Counted from the first letter of the stretch, positions 11,241-23,086 are shown. The stretch: 64,000 nucleotides of DNA from Polyodon spathula (GCF_017654505.1 NC_054538.1:64274678-64338677); one strand, 5' to 3'. Program-made: numbers and translations. The notes: generated by a model from the letters alone, not told the origin.

Positions 11241-14200
11241 CCATGCATTCCATGGCTCCCAACGGTTAATTTCTGTATTTTTACACGTTTTTGGGAGAAG
11301 TGTGGGGTTTGTTAGCATGGATCTGTAGGCTGATATCCATGGTGTCTAACGGTCTTAATGTACTAAGAAAAACCCCTTATTGAAGCATGTGGTGTGGCAG
11401 TTGTGAAAGGTAAAGGTTGGTTATATTATGTTTTATTTGTATTTGTGTGTTTTTTATTTTGGATATTGTAGCTGGAATAGTCAAAGACTCCATGAACGTC
11501 ACCACAAAGGGTTTAACTGCCTCTTAAGGGTTTTTTTGTTCTTTGTGTTAGACCTTCTTAGATACGTAAATGTAATTTTAATTAGCTGTCTGTCTGCGAT
11601 TCCTGCAGTTCAGGACTTCAAGATGCTCATTTGCATCAATGGAAAATTGGTGAACAGGGACAAAAGTTGACATCGGACGCCACATACATGTATAATATTT
11701 TCCACCATGCAATCATCCTCATAAAGCAAAATTATTTTGTAGTCTTTCACAGTCGTAATATTTTGCTGTAGTTGTAGTATCAGTTGACATGTCATGACCT
11801 GAAATGCTTTAAAATACAACATTTACAGCACAAATAAAAGCAGAAGAATATAACTGTTGAATAACTGGAATATACAGTATACCGTCTATGTAGAGGTGTG
11901 GAAGATACCATTTGTATGATTTTCAAAATAGTCTTTTTGTGTAAAGTATTTTTGACAACGCTTGGCAGTAATTTTGTTTACAGTGAACCGCATTCCTTGT
12001 AAAATGACAATGTAGACCAACCACCTGGTGCAGGAAAGTGATACTTAATCTTGTGCTGAAAGCAATGTTATTTTATTCTGAAAGCTTGCTGTGTTGTATT
12101 TGGATTGAGCTTGGTACAGGAAGTTTAGGATCAAGGCCTTGTGGTATGATGATGTTAGTTGTGTAAATGCCATTTCTTTGTTCTGCTTGCCACATTTCTC
12201 TCCATTTTATGTAATGTTTCATGTAATTTTTTTTTTTTTTTTTTTTAATGTGAGAACTTGTTTTCAAATATATATATAAGCCTATACATTAACTTCCCCC
12301 TTTCTGGTTATAAATGTAAATCAGATTAGAAATCAAATTCAGTAATGCATTTAACATATGACTTTGAGTTAGAGGTGATGTTAAATATATATATTTAAAA
12401 TAAAATACAAACTCTGTAAACTATTATTTGATCAAATCGATTCTGAAAAATGTATGTTTGTTGTTTAATATTGTAGCTTGTCCAGGTTTTCTTGAATCCC
12501 ATTTCTCTAGATTATAACTGCACTGATACTGAACCTTGGTTCTGATTGTTTCTTGAGGGGTCAAAGCGAGGGTGAAGCCAGTGGCAGAACTGACACGTCA
12601 AGGTGAGAAGCCGTTAATACTTCGTTACTAGGTCCCATTCCATTTAAAAAGCAGAAGGAAAAAAAAAAACACCCCCATCAGGAAATTAGTTACACCCATC
12701 ACAGAAATTCTGTTTATTTTTTTAAAACATTTGATTTAATAAAATCTAAAATTGTTTATTTATTACAAATATGCCATTCTGCAATATAAGTGGAATGGAA
12801 GCAAGGTATAAAGAGGAATTATTTGGGAAATAATTTAGATTATTAGATTAGAAATGTGTAAGAACAGGAACGTTTAACTTCTGTCGAAATTTAGCATTCT
12901 CATGCCTAACTTCAAATTCTGAACTGCCAGGGAGGCAAGGTGGTCAGCTTCTTTTTCCTTATTTTAATATGCAGTTGATTACTGTCTGAGATGTGTTCTA
13001 AAACCTCTTAATTTGTTACGCTGAATAATGCAGTATGTTTGTTTTATGGGAATTTTCTGAGGTGAATTAATTTACTCCATACAACAGAGTGGTGTATCTT
13101 GTTCTGATGGAACAGTTTGACTTAAACATATTCAATTGCCTGTAACCATCTATCACCCCAGTGGCTCCCTATTAAAACACTACTGCTTGGAGCACAGGGT
13201 GAGTTGTGCAAGTTTGGCCCTGAATCCTGCTTGTGCCAATCTTGGCTGGAGGCTCACAGGAAGTGCTGATTGGCCTTTGTGCAAGGTTAGGGAGGAATTT
13301 CAGATGGGGCAAATTCACCATTGCGTTTCACCAAGCCCTGCTAGTTAGGCACCCACAGATTCCAGGCCAGGTTTGGCAATTACTTTCGGGGTTCTGTAGG
13401 TTGGTAACATCCTTGGTAACGTCATGGCTCTGGTTCGGCTGGTGAAAAAGGGGGATTTGGTTTGGCAGCAGGAATGAAGGTTGTCTGATCTTCTGTTGTC
13501 TTAGTTGGTAAATTGGTTGCAGCAGTCAGGCTATGTTAAAATTAGGCACTTCTAAATGTAGCTAAATGAAATAAAAATGCCATATCTGTTTCATATTCAT
13601 TTCTGAAAGAAAATAGCAGTACATGTAGGAGTTGTGTGTTTTTTTTTTTTTTTTTTTTTTTAAATGATTGGTAGTGATTTAATCTAATAGACCTGTCTGT
13701 GCCTCTCTTGTTTATCGGCGAGTTGTTCATTTTTAGTAATCCACAGCACTTATGAAGGAGTGGCAGTATGACTGAGTGCTATTCAGGAAAGCTGGGTATT
13801 CTGTATACAAAACAGTGGTAGCATTATCTGAACCTTTTCATATGAGAGTGCAATAGATGGCACACTCATAGATCTAATCAAAGCATCCATACAGGTGTCT
13901 GACATTTGTTTTTTGTTTTTGTTTTTTGCTTCAGGTACATATTGAATTACATACTGCAAGCCATAAATATTTGCAAGCCTTTTATTAAAAATAAACTCAA
14001 ACATTTTTGGCACGAATATTAAATTCCACTAACAATACATACTTTGTATATTGCAACAGGTTGCCAATATTTCTAGAGCAAAACAGGTTTCATGGCTGTG
14101 TTTCACCAAATGTTTTGGTCGCAAATATTTCTGGCTTTACAGTAATACAATCACTGTGCTATATTTGAATACATGGTATTTTCTGTGTTGTGTTCTACAA

Positions 14201-15753
14201 ATACTGCCTTTTGTCCTATTTAGGTCCCCTGCCACATTGTTGTCAACATTTGCCTATGTTTGTGTTATTTAAACAAATAATAACAATGATAATAAAATGG
14301 TTAATGCTGATACTGATGAAATTGAAAACCTGTGATAAAAGGTGGTTTGGCATATATTACAGCCATTGCTTGAAGATAGTGACATCTGAAAGCCAAGAAA
14401 AGGAGGACACAAAATCAAAGCACAATTTCAAAACTTTGAAGCTTTGAAGCAGCAGCATGACTTCTACAGGGGTGAGCGGTGAGCCATGGACACCCTGGCT
14501 GACCTAAGCCCTCGTCCCCCTGGGCGTCGTCCCCTGGGAGCTCTCGTCCACAGACGTCCAGGCTATAGGGCGCATCCTGCTATCCATGTGGAGCGCCTTT
14601 ACAGGATGCACCACTCGGGAGCCCCTTCATTAATGCTGATTTAGCATTTCTTTTGTTGCAATGTAGTGGGTAACACAATAGGCCATCCCTTATGCCATCA
14701 ACAGAAGTTGGGATAGTATTTCCAAGTCAACATAACGACATATCATCAAAGATTCCATAATTGAAAAAAACTATGGTCTAAAATCGTGTTTTTTGGTTTT
14801 TTTTTTTTAAGGGAATTTTGTGACTCTGCTTGGGTATTTTATTTGCATCATGAAAACATCACTCTCTGATGCATGTTCTCAAATATTTTATCAGGTTATA
14901 ATTCTCTTTAGGCTTCAATCTGACATGTACAGCCTCTTCAATATGCACTTGAATGTTATTTTTTAAACAAAGACGCTTTGGAGACAGATGCAACTTATGT
15001 TTACCTGTCATTTCTTGAAGGCATATGACGTACTTAGTGATAGAATGTGACAAGTACTACAGATGAAAGGAATGAGCAAGTTACTTTGTGCCTAACAAGC
15101 TTAACTTATTTTCCTCCCCATACCCCTTAAGTTGTCTCCATATTAATAGATCACATAAGAAAAGTTACTTATTGATCTAACGGCAGAACTTCTCAATGAA
15201 CTGTCTGTTGTACCTCACATTTCTAAACTAAATCCTAGTTACCACAGTTCAATATCAGCTCTTGGGCACTACTAACCACTTGTTAAAATTAGGCAGTATC
15301 CAAAAAAGGGTAGGATGAGGCTTCTGAATTGTACAGTTTAGGTGATGCTTGAATTTTCTTTCCTTCTTCCCTAAAACTAAATGTTTGATTCTCTCTAGGA
15401 GCACCTCAGGGGAACCAAAGGAGCGGGACAAGGAGGATGGCAAGGATCCGAAGCCGCGCTCTTTGAGGTTCACCTGGAGCATGAAGACCACCAGTTCCAT
15501 GGACCCCAACGACATGATGAGGGAGATCAGGAAAGTGCTGGACGCCAACAACTGTGACTACGAGCAGCGGGAGCGCTTCCTGCTGTTCTGCGTGCACGGC
15601 GACGCCCGGCAGGACAACCTGGTCCAATGGGAGATGGAGGTCTGCAAGCTGCCCCGCCTCTCCCTCAATGGGGTCCGCTTCAAGAGGATATCTGGCACCT
15701 CCATTGCCTTCAAAAACATTGCATCCAAAATCGCTAATGAGCTGAAGCTGTAA
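790..15753 (+). CDS. mark1: MARK1 (MAP/microtubule affinity-regulating kinase 1), 3' nine coding exons, partial
   Basis: Serine/threonine kinase of the PAR-1/MARK family, which phosphorylates tau and MAPs, detaches them from microtubules and controls cell polarity. Nine exons join in frame: 790-889, 1800-1912, 3166-3319, 4309-4496, 4962-5065, 5648-5806, 6956-7216, 12558-12602, 15399-15753. They give about 492 residues and a TAA stop. Order: end of the kinase domain ('[18 protein letters not shown]'), UBA domain ('[11 protein letters not shown]...[10 protein letters not shown]'), Ser-rich spacer, C-terminal KA1 domain ending '[11 protein letters not shown]'. Human MARK1 is 795 residues, so about 300 residues with most of the kinase lie left of the window. 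MARK1 is preferred over MARK3 because the spacer matches it ('[14 protein letters not shown]', 'HPIKVTLP', 'ASGRTDTS'). The second intron uses a GC donor and exon 12558-12602 is a 45-nt micro-exon. Splice sites were read by eye. Confidence 0.93.
1800..1912 (+). CDS. mark1: mark1 exon b: UBA domain
   Basis: 2 nt plus 37 codons. Acceptor tggatacag|ATTTAATGG. Encodes the UBA-like helix bundle ('[15 protein letters not shown]', '[18 protein letters not shown]'), which packs on the MARK kinase domain. The exon closes at GAG|GCAAGT, a GC rather than GT donor; reading on to the next GT adds residues not found in the family. Confidence 0.92.
1911..1918 (+). other. GC-type 5' splice site of mark1 intron 1913-3165
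   Basis: The boundary reads AG|GCAAGT. Apart from the C at +2 it matches the strong donor consensus, as GC-AG introns usually do. Joining here to the TTTGAAGG acceptor exon gives the family sequence 'RKPPE|FEG' in phase 0. Confidence 0.75.
3166..3319 (+). CDS. mark1: mark1 exon c: Ser-rich spacer
   Basis: 51 codons plus 1 nt after acceptor tgccctttag|TTTGAAGG. Encodes '[18 protein letters not shown]' and '[17 protein letters not shown]', both close to human MARK1. The donor CATG|GTGGGG has a poor +3 to +6 match, but it is the only GT that keeps phase with the next exon (H|AGPTIPP). Confidence 0.9.
4309..4496 (+). CDS. mark1: mark1 exon d: spacer
   Basis: 2 nt plus 62 codons. Acceptor ttcattgcag|CCGGCC, donor ACTGCT|GTAAGTG. 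Encodes '[18 protein letters not shown]' and '[16 protein letters not shown]', the segment that best separates MARK1 from MARK3. Confidence 0.92.
4962..5065 (+). CDS. mark1: mark1 exon e: spacer
   Basis: 34 codons plus 2 nt. Acceptor aaaaagcag|AACAATGTG, donor AGCAG|GTAGTA. Encodes '[17 protein letters not shown]', a conserved MARK block with a basic RRNTY phosphosite-like core. The pyrimidine tract is set back behind an A-rich stretch, so the exact acceptor is a little less certain. Confidence 0.87.
5648..5806 (+). CDS. mark1: mark1 exon f: spacer
   Basis: 1 nt, 52 codons, 2 nt. Acceptor ttccaaaag|CCTAACTG behind a long T-rich tract; donor CCAAG|GTAAGG. Encodes '[19 protein letters not shown]', a MARK1-specific block. 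Confidence 0.92.
6956..7216 (+). CDS. mark1: mark1 exon g: spacer with conserved STFHG block
   Basis: 1 nt, 86 codons, 2 nt. Acceptor ttccgctccag|CACTGC, donor CGCAG|GTTAGC. Encodes '[19 protein letters not shown]' and '[14 protein letters not shown]', then a basic run 'KITSKFGRR'. Codon use is GC-rich compared with the AT-rich introns. Confidence 0.93.
9103..9553 (+). mobile_element. tRNA-derived SINE, near full length
   Basis: Starts with a tRNA-like head: CTCCCGAGTGGCACATGCAG resembles an A box and GGTTTGAATCC is a B-box-like motif at 9180-9190. The body has ATTGGCCGAG and GGTAGGGAGGGTTTAGGTCG, shared with salmonid/sturgeon SINEs as I recall them, and it ends in an A-run. It lies nested inside the element at 8440-9745. 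Confidence 0.75.
9557..9626. repeat. (AT)n microsatellite
   Basis: About 70 bp of uninterrupted AT directly behind the SINE A-tail, followed by about 16 T. Tail-nucleated growth is likely. Confidence 0.95.
10121..10576 (-). mobile_element. Possible solo LTR
   Basis: Read on the minus strand, the block begins near GTAACACAGTAGGGAGGGG and ends GACCCAGTTAAG...GGCCTAGTCACA. It is about 455 bp, with LTR-like composition, no coding and a terminal CA. The 5' TG is not intact, and (GT)n and (CT)n/(AT)n tracts flank it. No second copy in the window, so this is tentative. Confidence 0.4.
11198..11236. repeat. Poly(T) tract, 39 nt
   Basis: Uninterrupted T run in a mark1 intron; possibly the A-tail of a decayed minus-strand retroposon, though no body is recognised beside it. 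Confidence 0.9.
12558..12602 (+). CDS. mark1: mark1 exon h: 45-nt micro-exon
   Basis: 1 nt, 14 codons, 2 nt. Acceptor tgtttcttgag|GGGTCAAAG, donor TCAAG|GTGAGA. Encodes '[14 protein letters not shown]', matching human '[14 protein letters not shown]'. The length is a multiple of 3 and both sides are in the same phase, so skipping would keep the frame. Alternative use is inferred, not seen. Confidence 0.87.
12603..15398 (+). other. mark1 last intron
   Basis: Contains a moderately GC-rich patch at 13140-13450 that I do not recognise, a poly(T) at 13639-13660, and a minus-strand SINE fragment at 14469-14625. Nothing else recognised. Confidence 0.6.
14469..14625 (-). mobile_element. SINE fragment, same family as 9103-9553
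   Basis: On the minus strand it starts GGGGCTCCCGAGTGGTGCAT and keeps CGCCCTATAGCCTGGA, matching the head of the 9103 copy. It breaks off after about 157 bp. Confidence 0.7.
15399..15753 (+). CDS. mark1: mark1 exon i: KA1 domain and stop
   Basis: 1 nt plus 117 codons and TAA. Acceptor ttctctctag|GAGCACC. Encodes '[16 protein letters not shown]' and then the kinase-associated 1 domain ('[17 protein letters not shown]' through '[14 protein letters not shown]'), which binds acidic phospholipids and contributes to autoinhibition. Almost identical to human MARK1. Confidence 0.97.
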
Positions 15754-18700
15754 AAACAGGATAACTGCATTCATTCATGGGATCAGGGTATAGATTCAGA
15801 CACTATGTACAGTTTCCACTGTATTCAAATGTACTGGTATTGCGGCTAATGTGTGTTTTGGCCAGTAAAAAAAAAAAAACAAATGTCTAACCTCCTCCGT
15901 CCGTCACAACCCCATGTAAAATAATACTGTACTTAGAAAATGACCCTCATTGCAATAAAGTTAGAACTTTGTTTTTAATCTGTACAATTTAGTTCTGTAT
16001 GCCGAACTGCAGTAGCTTAGTTTTTTTTTCCCATTTTGTTTTTCACATGTACAGGTAAGTAAATAGAGCATTCTGTTCATAGTTTATGTTCATAGTTGTA
16101 TAATATGAAAAGAATCCTATAGCTTAACATCTTGTATAGTTGTCTTGATTTCTGTACAAAATTGTATGTCTAATACTGTGTAATTTTGAGTTGAACAAAG
16201 TCCTTCCCTAATATTATTTGCGTCCTGCTAGATTATTGTTTTGTTTACCTCCTCTGTGAAGTTTTTATTTTCATTTTAAACTTATTTAAATTTTTATTTT
16301 ATTTTTTTTTTAATAAAAAAACAAATTGTCAAAATATTAAGAGATCTAAATTTAAAACGCCACAAAGTTTTTCTAGTATCACCCCTGCCTGATTTGAAAG
16401 GATTCATGTTTTTCATTTGGCCTGTGTTATCATGCTCATACAGTAGTGTTAATGTATTATTACAGCCGGTACTCTGAATACAGTAGCAAAACCCACATAA
16501 TTCAGGAGCATCCCCACGATGTTAAACCAACTGGCAGCAAAGCCCTCTCAACCCGTTTTCAGTGGAACATCAGTCTACTATTACAATAGCTGTTGAATCA
16601 CCTGTTCAGTGATTGTACGATTTTTTGACCCAGTGTAACTTGTTTGTTCTGAATATTTTATCAGATTTCTTGTATGTATTCCACAACATTATGCCTGTAA
16701 TGTGCAGCTTTGTAATTATTAGGCATTCACTATACAAAATTATGATTTAAGAATTTTTTTTTTTTCCCTTCGCAATTAGTGATATAAAAGTACGTAAAAA
16801 CCACTAGTGCTGGTACTTTTTATACTTGTTATTTTGTACTTAATTGACCATAGAGGTTAACTGTGCAATGGTATTTCATGTTGTAATTACTGTAATATTG
16901 ACACATGGGCCCCATCAGCACACTTCATTGTGAAGAATAGGAACATCATTTTAATGTTAAAAAAAAAAAAAAAAAAGCTGTGATAATCTTTGGAACCATG
17001 ATTTAAATCAGAATGGACATGGATCTTGCCATCCCGCAGTGGCACTGTAACACTATGAGAAGGACTGTAAATACTGTATTGTAGTGTGTGATTTAGCTTC
17101 TTTCCTGTGATGGTTCTGTTTCAGAATGGACGTTCATTTTGTTGCCTTAGCTGATAATAATGCTCAGAAAAAAAGAAGGTAAATTGTACCCCCTTTACCC
17201 AATGTTAATTCAAGGGAGTTTGATGCAAGTCCTCTTGATTCAGTCTCACTGGTGCACTATATTAAAACTTACTTGAAAGGAGTCTCAGGCTGAACGTGTT
17301 GCTGTGTGTTGTGTCAGTTCAAGTTGTTTCTTGATGTTCATTTGAAGGGGTCTATTTAAATGATCTAAACAACAACGGATCTAAATACTGTCCTCAATTG
17401 TGGGATTGCATGCCACTGTTTAATAGTATATTGAGAATAACAACTTCCTCTGCTGTTTGTATGTATATTTTAACTTCTACACCAGTGTATTACTCTAGGA
17501 TACCACCACAGTATTATTAGTAGTAGTGGTAGTAGTATTAAAAACATAAGAATAACATGTTTGATGTTTTACAGCATACACTAAGCCAGGGGTTCCTTAA
17601 CATTCTTGACTTGCACTCCTTCATTGCATTAGGCATCTTGACTGACAACCCCAATGAATCTGTAGAAATGTCCTAACAAAAAAATAATCATGTTGTTCAT
17701 CTTGAACTTCAATCACATATTAAAACTATTTAATAGATGTACTATAAGCATTTATGAGGACAGCGACGGGCCCATTTAAATCAGCTTATCAAACAAGTCC
17801 AAATATATTCCCCTTAATACAATTTTAACTGCATTAAATCTTTTTTTGGAGCACAATCTTGTACACAAAAATAGCTTTAATGATCAACATCATTGCAGGA
17901 TCTGCTCAATATGAGAAGAAACTGATATACATTCTGAAGTCAATGCTTTTTTTTTTTTTTTTTTTTTTTAAACTTTGTTCATGCAAGATTTTAAAGTTAA
18001 TTTTCCTCATTAGCTTACGATTAATGTTCACTGATACCTTTTTTATTAGATTTGCACATAAGCAGTCCCTTCACAAGATGATCTGCAGGTAGTTCCCAGC
18101 TACTACTGTGCTGTACTGGGAGAAGGACAAAATGCCACAAGAACCAAGGTAGAATAGATGCAGGGCATTTTGGGAACTCTAGAGTACTTCCACATAATTG
18201 CAATGATTCAAATTCTGTGGTTATAGGTTTGATGAACTACCATCGCGTGAAAAAAAAGTAAAATATTTCTGCTCTCCCTCCTACAGCGATAATCTTGACA
18301 TTTCAATGTGTTTAATTTTGCAACTTAAAGAAGTACAGTATGGCCCACATCTGGCTTCATCTTGTTAAATAGAAAATTAAAGCTATCAATACCATGAGAG
18401 GAAATTGCCATGACCCAGATCGATGCACATTTAAAATGTAAGATTGCAGCACATTAATCACTCAAGTATTTTATTGTTTACTTATCCTATTAAAATGTTA
18501 GTCACAAAATAAGATGGTTTTTAGTTTGATTGGCTGTATAATGGAATGTTTGGTTTAATTTAAAATGTGTTGTAAACATTATCAGACTAGCAGAAGTCCC
18601 AAGTTTCATCAACTGGAATGCTGATAGACTATTTGAGGAGGAGAGGCGTTCATGTTATCCCCCTTCCTCGAAAAAATGTTAACTTACCTTATTAAAAAAA

Positions 18701-19030
18701 AAACAACATTGGTTAATTTACTTGAATTAATAACTCAACAGTAAATGGAGTGTACATACATTCATATCTCGATAATGACAAACTTCCGTTTTTTTACATC
18801 ACTCCAAACAGTGATCTTACATATAGATTTTATTCTATGGATTGTACAAATACTGTCGCTGTTCTACGGGTTTTAATGTCAATTTGCGTTTTTTCTTGGA
18901 TGGTTAGTTTTAGTGACATTCCCTCACACACACACCAAGTTACTGTGCTGCCATTAGCAATAGCGCTGACTTAGTTTCCTTTCGCTTATCAGCAAGAGCT
19001 TTCATGAGACGGCTTGAACGTTTACGCTAT
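15754..19030 (+). other. mark1 3' UTR and intergenic DNA
   Basis: No coding region recognised. Poly(A) signals at 15954-15959 and 16312-16317 are candidates for the mark1 end, though the UTR may run further. The rest is AT-rich with poly(A)/(T) runs near 16959 and 17947. Confidence 0.6.
15954..15959 (+). terminator. Candidate mark1 polyadenylation signal
   Basis: Canonical AATAAA about 200 nt after the stop codon. A second AATAAA lies at 16312-16317. Confidence 0.5.
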
Positions 19031-19039
19031 CCGTAGTGT

Positions 19040-19143
19040 TCCCAGCAAACAGGAAGTTCAGGTCAAAAGCTGCATGGAAGGTGAAACAGGTTGAAACACC
19101 ACAGTATCTTCAACACTGAACACCTTGTATCAGCGTGGTAAAG
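19040..19143 (+). other. Candidate 5' non-coding exon of mrpl57
   Basis: A strong donor AAAG|GTAAGAG follows a non-coding stretch with an ETS-like AACAGGAAGT, a site type common at mitochondrial-protein gene promoters. mrpl57 needs an upstream exon because an acceptor lies just before its ATG. The link between the two is inference; start approximate. Confidence 0.35.
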
Positions 19144-19880
19144 GTAAGAGCTGGCTTAAAATTGTAATATTCTTTACTTTATAGAAGCGAACTGCTGCCG
19201 CTGACTAATGTAATCCTGCAATGGGATTAGCTGTTAGGGTATAGTACCTAACGACACACGTTACTTGACTCATGCAGGGTCCATTAATGTTGTTGTTTGT
19301 GTGAATCCCGGCAGTGTTTAAAACTAGTCGTGGTAATGTCGTATCGCATAATAATTATAACACTTTACAACTCAGACTTAAACCGGTATAGGTACGGATA
19401 GCAGCAGACATCCTTATCATTTCCAGGCAGCGATTAGATTATCTTCAGAGCACGATAGTGTGCTGCACTGCAAGGGGAAAGTAAGAATACACGTTAGCTA
19501 GTGTCTCCGCGTCTTATTTTAACCATACAGGAACTTGTACGAAAAAAGAGTCATGCTTTATCACCAATACTTAAAACAATTGTAAACATAGCAGTTAGAA
19601 GAATTCTATTCTAACATGCGTACAGCTGCTGTACGTATAGAAGAATGCTGATGTGCCACTCTATAGCTACAGCTCTTACATTGAAGATGTTTGAAATGTA
19701 TACACATGGCGTGTAAAGCAGCAAACTATTTCATTATACTCGGTTTAAACTCAAGCATAACTTAATGATTTGGGTAAAAACTATAAAACTATTTTATTGT
19801 AGAAGACATGAAAACAGGTTTCCTGATTAAACATGTTATTTATAATGAATAACTATATTAGAATTATATAATGTATACTT

Positions 19881-20116
19881 AACAGACACCTTTATCCAAG
19901 GCAACTTACAGAGGTTAAGCTGTGAACAATGCAACAACAATCACTGTTGCAGGGTTATTAGACTAGGACCTCGGTTTCACACCTCATCCTAAAGACAGAG
20001 CACAAGGAGGTGAAGTGACTTGCTCAGGGTCACACAGTGAGTCAGTGGCTGAGCTGGGATTTAAAGCCAGGAACCTCCTGGTTCCAAACCTTTTCTTTAT
20101 CCACTGGACCACACAG
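19881..20116 (-). mobile_element. tRNA-derived SINE, MIR/CORE-like
   Basis: Minus strand begins CTGTGTGGTCCAGTGGATAA (tRNA-like head). GTGTGACCCTGAGCAAGTCA follows, and the block ends in TGCCTTGGATAAAGGTGTCT. This layout resembles MIR-type SINEs, and a relative lies at 59476. Confidence 0.7.
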
Positions 20117-21782
20117 AAAATACAAATAAATAAATAAAATAGTAATGAAAAAAAAAAAACTGTTGTAAAAACATTTTCAACTTAAGTGGTCTGCACCATC
20201 ACACATAAAGCAAAGCAAGAAAAAGACATTCACAGTTGGGCATTCACATTGTAATAAATTTGATTTAATACACTGCTTCAAGCAAATGCATTTAAAATGA
20301 GATGATTTAAATGCAATGCACAAAAAATAATTTTGGTAAAGGTGCAGAAAGAACATGAATACAAATGTGTTTATCTTTGTGTACGTTGCCCTTTGTGAAA
20401 GAATGCTTCAAGCTGCTTGCAAGACCCATAGAAGAATAAGTAGAAAACAGCCCCTCTTATTAATTAATGCATGATGTCATAATAGTTTTTGTAAATGCAC
20501 TTTAGCTGGAGAAATCTGATTTTCAAGAACACCACCGCCAGTATTCACAAAAATCCTAGTCCTAATCCTAGTTTTTTAAGTACTATCTGCTGTCAAATTT
20601 AAAAGATTAATTTAATGATTTCACAGAGAAGACAATCTGTGCTTAATAAACTGTGAATGGAAGAGGTTTCTACAGCAAGCTTCCTGAAAAGCCGAGTGCT
20701 GTGAACTCTGAGAGCTTGCATTGTTTAACTATTGCACAATGCATGACATTTCATCATTTTACATTTGCAGAAATTCCCTATAAATGTAGTGTTTTTTAAA
20801 CATCAACTATTAATATTTTTGTATTACCAGTAAAAGCACCATCTTTGGGCCATCCCCTTCCTACCTGAAAAATTTCAGGCTAAAAAAAGTGGAATGTTAA
20901 AGCACATAAATCAGCTAAAACAACATCTGATGAAACCCAATCTCAGTAAACACACTTTACATGTGGAATACAGTTCTGGTTTCTAGTTCTGTTTTCTGAT
21001 TGTTTAATGTCCCTGGTTTACAGTTCTGGTTTCTGATTAAGTTTAATGCCCCTGGCGTGTATACTGAAGCAGAATCGAGTCCACATGCATTTTCCCAAGT
21101 TTGCTTGTACTTTGCAAACGTTTGGGCAACCGCTGTGCTTGATGGAAATAGTAATCTGCAGAAAGTATGAACATGACATCAGCACAAAACAAGCCAGGTT
21201 TATTCGCCTTGAAATCATAAAAAGAAAAGAAAATTGACAGAACTGGGCGGGTCAAGCCATCGGGAGATGTGTCAAAAATCACACTGGACATTTCCATCGG
21301 TGCGTTCCATAAGTTTACCAAAGCATCACCATTTTCTGTCAAATATTTACGATTAAGATCGGCAGTGTTTTAGCTGATGGACAGCACCATTGCACAAAGT
21401 CACCAACACATACCTCTCTCCAGTCTGCAATAAACAATGGCTGCCCAGCAAAGCACAGTGCTCTGACAAACTCATTAACACAGTCATTCTGTGCCCTCTT
21501 TTTATTAAAGAGCATGTAAAAGCTTCATAAGTGGATTGCGTGTCTCTCAGTTCACTTTATTGTTTGTTTAATGTGTAGCTTATTTTTCTGTATGTTGTTT
21601 TATTGTCAGCGTGAACATCTACCTCAGTACAACAGTATTTGCAGTGCTATGCGTCTTCTGCCTCATCTGACCCACTTTTTTTTTTTTTGCTTTTTGTATG
21701 CTTTAAATATTTGTGTTCTTTTAAATTTTCATAAACTGATTTAAGTTTTCTCCCTATTCCTCATCCATTAAAAACATTATGC

Positions 21783-21926
21783 GTGCGTTCACAGAGATTA
21801 TTCTGCGCAGAATCTGACCAATTTAGCCAATGGGTGCGTTCACGGAGATCGTTCTTAGAAGATGATTGGCTAAATTGGTCAGGTTTGCACAGAATCTTCT
21901 CAGAATGAGCTCCGTGAATGCACCCT
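21783..21926. mobile_element. Short foldback MITE
   Basis: GTGCGTTCAC at the left and GTGAATGCACCC at the right are inverted, and CTGACCAATTTAGCCAAT (left) pairs with ATTGGCTAAATTGGTCAG (right). The start motif GGGTGCGTTCACGGAGAT recurs internally at 21832, so the left half looks duplicated. Confidence 0.6.
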
Positions 21927-23086
21927 ATATTTTTGTGTAAGTATTTAAACTTAGTTTTTGATCAAGCTAGTAGTTACCATGCCCAGTAATTGCCACAATA
22001 ATCAGACTTTGATTGACCAAGATAATCAGGTAGGGCTGCATATTATGATGTCAGAGTCAAAATAAAACAGTATTTTAATCAAAATAGTGGTGTTTGCTTC
22101 CTTACTAAAACAGAGTGCTGTCATGTGTTAAAGGCAAGCGTGCAGCATCGCCCAGCAGTTGACATTTCTACTATTTTACCTCCAATGCTGAAAAAAAAAA
22201 AAAGATTTTAGCAAACTAAATGAAAACATTGCAGCACCAACTTTGTCCCACCCCCTACTGCACAGTACAGGTCACAGAAAAGTAGTAAAGACACACTGAT
22301 AGGCTGATTAAAACGTTGTTGTCATTTCAGTAGTAAACAAGGACATTAACCGCTTTTTGAATTTATTATTATTTTTTTTGTAAATGTTATTTGTGGAGTT
22401 TTTTTTTTTTTTTTTTTTTTGATTAAGTGCAATGCACACAGGATGGAGAAGGAATAAAAAAAGCACTATCTACAGAAGGAAGATACATAGTTTGCATCGC
22501 TTGCGTTGTGCAGTAGTTCATTTAAACAAGGTTTCTTTTATTTTTCCTGTCTGTACCTGATAAGTATGCTTTGGCCCCTGAAAGAGGTGAATTTCGCGGT
22601 GACCCCTCAATTTCACGATTTCCGCAAGAGGGGCGGGGACAATTGCAGTCTGCTTTAACTAAGAGGACTTGTTTTGCTGTTCGGATGCAGAGAGAGTGTT
22701 GAGCAGCACGGGGCAGCGAACCCTCCAGAGTCTTAAATATTCAAAGAAGAGAGCTTTTCAAAAAAAGCATCAGAATAATATTCTACTCACTGTTCAGCGT
22801 TGGATTTAATGTAGCATGAAGTCTGTTCTGCAGCACACAACTCTGCTATCCTATTACTGTCTTCAGATATTTATAAAAAAAAATTCCAAGCACCACTTTT
22901 GAGAAATTTACTGCAGGTTGATTGCATGATACGCAGCACTGGAAAAATGACCGTCTCAGTGTTCTTGCGTCAATCCATATAAAACTTTGCATTTATACCT
23001 TTAATGTGACTCAACTAACATGTAATTCTTCCACTAAGATGTGTTTGTTTGTCTGCTCACAAAGGTTTGAAGGCCACGTCTCTGAG

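Larger units (their letters stand above)
7217..12557 (+). other. mark1 largest intron in window (5.3 kb)
   Basis: No coding exon recognised inside. It holds a MITE-like element with a nested SINE (8440-9745), an LTR-like block (10121-10576), a 39-nt poly(T) at 11198-11236 and several A/T runs. About 7250-8440 and 11250-12550 show no recognisable feature. Confidence 0.7.

Noticed and set aside
790..15753. MARK3 as the identity of the kinase gene
   Set aside because: Spacer blocks follow MARK1 rather than MARK3, and the neighbours are traf5/rcor3 (human 1q) rather than traf3/rcor1 (human 14q).
15406..15774. 122-codon minus-strand frame over the KA1 exon
   Set aside because: Antisense shadow of the highly conserved mark1 last exon.
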